Below are positions 5,711 to 8,221 of a DNA stretch of 8,221 nucleotides, in pieces (position 1 is the first letter of the stretch; every line of letters begins with the position of its first letter). The notes under the pieces are model-generated. The model ran no database searches. It was not told the DNA's origin and saw only the letters and a list, made by a program, of their open reading frames with translations. The stretch is from DATMXP01 sp964460935 (GTDB lineage Bacteria > Acidobacteriota > Terriglobia > Terriglobales > Acidobacteriaceae), in NCBI GenBank assembly GCA_964460935.1, contig CAYWSM010000529.1, positions 1 through 8,221 on the forward strand, given 5' to 3'. A program made the position numbers and the translations under genes.

Positions 5711-5739
5711 AGGCCGGTGGAGAGAACACCGGCCTTTTT
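5711..5739 (+). terminator. Rho-independent terminator of the kinase-regulator operon
   Basis: Perfect 9-base stem AGGCCGGTG (5711-5719) and CACCGGCCT (5727-5735) with a 7-base loop, followed by a run of five T (5735-5739). It begins 42 bases after the response regulator stop. It lies between two convergent genes but has its T-tract only on the plus strand. Confidence 0.9.
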
Positions 5740-5761
5740 AGTTGCCTCGGGACTGCTTTTA

Positions 5762-6403
5762 CTAGCGAGCACGGCGAAACTTTATGGCCAATCCCAGCAA
5801 ACCTGATCCAAGTAGCGCCAGCGTACCAGGTTCCGGCGTCTGTTCGAATCCGATGTATTCCTGCGGCATTGTGTTCACGCGTTGGCCGTTCAACATCGCG
5901 GTCCCTTCTCGCGGGACATAAACGTAGAAGTGGCTGTAATTGAAGCCAACCAACTGGTCGGGTGTCGGCAACACGTTCGCCGCTCCCGTCGCAGCGTATC
6001 CCGGAGAATTCAACGCATTCTGCGAGAACAATCCCCACACCGCGAAGTTGTAGGTCGCGGCATCCGCCGGCGTTGGATGCGTGCCCATCTGCGCAAATAG
6101 CCATGCCGCCTCGATGTATTTATCTCCATCCGGCCCGCCCACTAAGGATGCCAGACTGACCTTATCCGCTGTCCACGTTTCGTTCTGCCAGACCTCGTTG
6201 TCATAACTGTCACAAAGCAAGGCAGTGAGGTCCTGCGAGCCATCAATCGAAAAATAGTACGGATAGACATACAAGCCATTACTGATATTGGGCCCACCGG
6301 CCGATGCGCCACCAAACCCCACCAACTGCATCGTCACGGTACTGGCTCCGGCAAAACCCGCCAACATCATCAGCAGCAATACGAGCTTCCCAACTCTAAT
6401 CAC
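5762..6403 (-). CDS. Secreted PEP-CTERM sorting-domain protein
   Basis: A 213-residue exported protein. The N-terminus is a signal peptide (basic start, hydrophobic LVLLLMMLAGFAGAS, likely cleavage near residue 20). The C-terminus is a full PEP-CTERM sorting signal: TPEPGTLALLGSGLLGLA, then a basic end, KFRRAR (about 189-213). Family knowledge says an exosortase cuts near the PEP motif and the protein is anchored or released with extracellular polysaccharide. The middle is unrecognised, aromatic-rich and has a single Cys (residue 64, in LLCDSYDNEVW). The start is a GTG at 6403 with a strong AGGGAGG ribosome-binding site six bases upstream. A near-consensus sigma-54 promoter lies at 6461-6476. 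No exosortase gene is in the window, so it must be encoded elsewhere. The sorting-signal call is firm; the biological role of the passenger domain is unknown. Confidence 0.92.
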   Translation of the reverse strand: MIRVGKLVLLLMMLAGFAGASTVTMQLVGFGGASAGGPNISNGLYVYPYYFSIDGSQDLTALLCDSYDNEVWQNETWTADKVSLASLVGGPDGDKYIEAAWLFAQMGTHPTPADAATYNFAVWGLFSQNALNSPGYAATGAANVLPTPDQLVGFNYSHFYVYVPREGTAMLNGQRVNTMPQEYIGFEQTPEPGTLALLGSGLLGLAIKFRRAR

Positions 6404-6460
6404 AGACCCTCCCTGGATTCTTTGCTAAAAATCAGCGTCTCGGGGGACGCCCTATGATTC

Positions 6461-6476
6461 TGCAAGCTCTGAACCA
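6461..6476 (-). promoter_or_regulatory. Sigma-54 (-24/-12) promoter of the PEP-CTERM gene
   Basis: On the minus strand the site is TGGTTCAGAGCTTGCA. It has the invariant TGG and TTGCA elements with the required ten bases between GG and GC. Transcription would start near 6451, giving a leader of about 47 bases that includes the AGGGAGG ribosome-binding site. Two sigma-54 activators are encoded in the same window, and a TGTG-N11-CACA dyad lies about 85 bases upstream of the predicted start. Confidence 0.72.
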
Positions 6477-6526
6477 AAACTTACCCGACAGGAAACAAAC
6501 AACTTATCGCTGATTTAGGAAGACAG

Positions 6527-6545
6527 TGTGAAGCTTTCTTGCACA
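6527..6545. promoter_or_regulatory. Dyad TGTG-N11-CACA upstream of the PEP-CTERM promoter
   Basis: Inverted repeat TGTG (6527-6530) and CACA (6542-6545) with an 11-base spacer, centred about 85 bases upstream of the predicted sigma-54 start. It has the same core and spacing as the centre of the dyad at 1917-1939. The arms are short, so on its own it would mean little; its position and recurrence are what matter. Confidence 0.38.
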
Positions 6546-6598
6546 TCTTTGGTTGGGATAAATCAGGGAAAATCATCTCAGAATTACCACAGTACTTA

Positions 6599-7849
6599 CT
6601 ATGGAGTAACGGTAGAAGACATCGCCGAATTGATCCGTGCTATTCCGATACCGACCTCTGTAACCTGATCCGCCCAGGCGGCGGCTTGCAGGTAGCTATC
6701 TGAAACCACTTCCTCGGCCAGACCACAGCTTCGAGCACTAACGATAGTGTTAGACCAATCGCCGGCCTCATACGCGGCGGCCAATTGCAAGACGTTTCCT
6801 CGTACACCCTCTGCGTCCAGCAATGCCGCTCTGATGTTTGCCGATACGGTAAGCCCATCCAGAATGTCCTCTAGTTTCGCATCGAGAAGCGACGGAAATG
6901 CCGACAGCATCCCTGCCAGGAACATCCCATCTGGCCGCTGCCTGGTTCTGATCGCCACCAGTTCGCAAAACCGCGCCCGGGTCAGCGCCCAGACCACCAA
7001 CTCGGATGGTTTTCCCTCGCCTACCACGGACGTTACCGCGACAAGAAGCCAGTTGCGCACATTCCGTTCTCCGAGAAGCTGAAGCCCGTGCCGAATGGAA
7101 TCGACGTTGTCAGCGAACCCGAACAGAGGAGAGTTCAGGTACCGCAGTAAACGGAAGCACATCGAAGGCTCACTCCGAATCGCCTGTTCCACCAACTCGA
7201 AATCCAGTTCGGGGTTCTGCACAGCCTCGATCAAGCGAATGTAGTTCGCCTGTAGCGCTGGAATGTCCTGTCCTCTTATCGTTTCTGGACGTTGCAGGAA
7301 GAATCCCTGGAACAACTCAAAGCCCATTCGCAAAGCCGACTGGTATTCCTCCCGGGTCTCAACCTTTTCTGCCAATGCCTCTATATTCTTTGTGTGCAGC
7401 CAACGTGCGATTTCTACCTGCTTGCGCTTGCTGGTCAGGCGAAAATCAACCTTCACCACTTGCGCCACGCCGAGATAGGGCTTTACCTCGTCAATCGATG
7501 TAACGTCGTCCAAGGCGATCACGTAACCTTTGCGTTTCAGGTCGCGACAAGCGGCAATCACATCCCCGTCAGCGTCGATGTCTTCGAGAACTTCCACCAC
7601 GGTACGAGATGGCGGAAGAACTTGTACCAGACCGCTGGTAATTACCTCCCGCGTGCAATTCACCAACGCAAGCTTGCTATCGCATAGTTGGTCGATTCCC
7701 CACAGAACGGAGTTGTCCAGCGTCGTACATGCGGCTCGGGTTCCGTCCGTAATGCGCGCAAAATCCTCCATTCCGGACCGGAACAGCAGTTCATATCCAA
7801 CGACTCGCAGTTCGGAATCGAACACGGGTTGTCGGGCAATAAATCGCAT
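6599..7849 (-). CDS. EAL-HDOD signalling protein (YuxH-like)
   Basis: A 416-residue cytosolic protein with an N-terminal EAL-like domain (about 1-190) and a C-terminal HDOD domain (about 195-390). EAL remnants are YELLFR (19-24, in place of EALxR), VNCT (63-66), EVLED (86-90), DDVTS (114-118, where active enzymes have DDFGTG), VKVDF (132-136), AEKVET (160-165) and QGFFLQRP (181-188). Many metal- or substrate-binding residues remain, but the DDFGTG loop is degenerate. It may therefore be a cyclic-di-GMP sensor or scaffold rather than an active phosphodiesterase. The HDOD part includes SEPSMCFRLLRYLNSPLFGF and IRHGLQLLGERNVRNWL. The ATG at 7849 has an AAGG ribosome-binding site. An upstream in-frame TTG (7879) adds ten residues with no support. 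The gene is divergent from sodC with 125 bases between them. Family call firm; activity uncertain. Confidence 0.92.
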   Translation of the reverse strand: MRFIARQPVFDSELRVVGYELLFRSGMEDFARITDGTRAACTTLDNSVLWGIDQLCDSKLALVNCTREVITSGLVQVLPPSRTVVEVLEDIDADGDVIAACRDLKRKGYVIALDDVTSIDEVKPYLGVAQVVKVDFRLTSKRKQVEIARWLHTKNIEALAEKVETREEYQSALRMGFELFQGFFLQRPETIRGQDIPALQANYIRLIEAVQNPELDFELVEQAIRSEPSMCFRLLRYLNSPLFGFADNVDSIRHGLQLLGERNVRNWLLVAVTSVVGEGKPSELVVWALTRARFCELVAIRTRQRPDGMFLAGMLSAFPSLLDAKLEDILDGLTVSANIRAALLDAEGVRGNVLQLAAAYEAGDWSNTIVSARSCGLAEEVVSDSYLQAAAWADQVTEVGIGIARINSAMSSTVTP

Positions 7850-7885
7850 GGCGCCGCCCTTCAGATCTCTTATCGGCAATCCACG

Positions 7886-7904
7886 GGCATTTATTACTTA
7901 TGCC
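7886..7904. promoter_or_regulatory. Dyad GGCAT-N9-ATGCC between EAL-HDOD and sodC genes
   Basis: Perfect 5-base inverted repeat (GGCAT at 7886-7890, ATGCC at 7900-7904) with an A/T-only spacer except for one C. It lies in the 125-base divergent region, about 37 bases upstream of the EAL-HDOD ATG. It could be an operator, but the arms are short and no clear promoter could be placed for either gene. Confidence 0.2.
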
Positions 7905-7974
7905 AGGCAATTTTGGTTCTTGCCCCCGGAGCATGTAAGCTATTCGGCATCTCGGCAAACGCAGTGAGGAGAAT

Positions 7975-8221
7975 ATGCGTATTGCGGCAGCTCTTTCGAT
8001 CGTCTTCCTGGTTGCAATTGGTGTAGCCGCCCAGGACCAGCCAGCTAAAACTTCCAAACCCAAGTCCGTCATGGTTGTGAAATCGGTTGAGTTACATGAT
8101 GCCAAGGGAGAGAGTGTCGGCACGGCATTACTGTCGCCAGTCAAGGGTGGCCAGGGGGTCACTATCAAACTGAATGTGAAGAACCTTACTCCCGGCGAAC
8201 ACGCCATCCACATCCATCAGA
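7975..8221 (+). CDS. sodC: Cu/Zn superoxide dismutase precursor, N-terminal part (cut by window edge)
   Basis: The first 82 codons of a SodC-type Cu/Zn superoxide dismutase, running off the window end. The N-terminus is a signal peptide (MRIAAALSIVFLVAIGVAAQ), so the enzyme acts in the periplasm or at the cell surface, turning superoxide into peroxide and oxygen. The mature part shows the family's opening strands (VELHDAKGESVGTALLSP, about 39-56), then LTPGEHAIHIH, whose HIH supplies two copper ligands. The usual sequence there is GxHGFHIH, so Gly-Phe is replaced by Ala-Ile. The ATG at 7975 has an AGGAG ribosome-binding site a little closer than usual (three bases). It is divergent from the EAL-HDOD gene. 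The remaining copper and zinc ligands lie beyond the window, so an intact active site cannot be confirmed. Confidence 0.88.
   Translation, partial: MRIAAALSIVFLVAIGVAAQDQPAKTSKPKSVMVVKSVELHDAKGESVGTALLSPVKGGQGVTIKLNVKNLTPGEHAIHIHQ

Noticed and set aside
7791..8213. 140-codon minus-strand frame spanning the sodC start and the EAL-HDOD start
   Set aside because: It overlaps two well-supported genes and their intergenic region, and its translation is not protein-like.

Overview
The window looks like chromosomal DNA of a Gram-negative bacterium that runs a PEP-CTERM/exosortase protein-sorting system. My best guess is Acidobacteriota. This rests on gene content: a PEP-CTERM protein, a PEP-CTERM-locus-type AAA ATPase, sigma-54 regulators and an EAL-HDOD protein. 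I ran no database search, so the taxon is inference. By eye the base composition is slightly above 50% GC and even across the window, with no sign of a mobile element, tRNA, rRNA or CRISPR array. The window opens exactly on a GGATCC site, possibly a cloning boundary, and both end genes are cut by the window edges.

Layout. Positions 1-659 (minus) hold an ExeA/GspA-like secretion ATPase whose C-terminus is missing. Positions 748-1767 (minus) hold a sigma-54 enhancer-binding protein (EBP) with no sensory domain. After a 287-base divergent region with several dyads comes a DoxX-like membrane protein (2055-2666, plus). It converges on a small PilZ protein (2687-3013, minus). A 315-base divergent region follows, with candidate sigma-54 promoters, a long dyad and a clear sigma-70 promoter. 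The sigma-70 promoter leads into a two-gene operon: a soluble histidine kinase (3329-4246) and an NtrC-type sigma-54 response regulator (4268-5668), closed by a strong rho-independent terminator. Convergent to it is a secreted PEP-CTERM protein gene (5762-6403, minus), preceded by a near-consensus -24/-12 promoter. Next is an EAL-HDOD protein (6599-7849, minus). Divergent from it is the 5' part of a Cu/Zn superoxide dismutase gene (7975-8221, plus).

How the genes may work together. Two EBPs with almost identical recognition helices sit with a kinase, a PEP-CTERM-type ATPase and a PEP-CTERM target that has its own sigma-54 promoter. This resembles the known association of the PrsK/PrsR-type two-component system with PEP-CTERM loci. 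The kinase here, however, is soluble and short, and one EBP has lost its receiver. PilZ and EAL-HDOD proteins suggest a link to cyclic-di-GMP and surface or matrix behaviour. The most interesting structure is a set of related inverted repeats (TGTG-N11-CACA and TGTAAC-N11-GTTACA). Two of them lie about 75-85 bases upstream of predicted sigma-54 start sites, which is where an EBP would bind. This circuit is an inference from sequence only.
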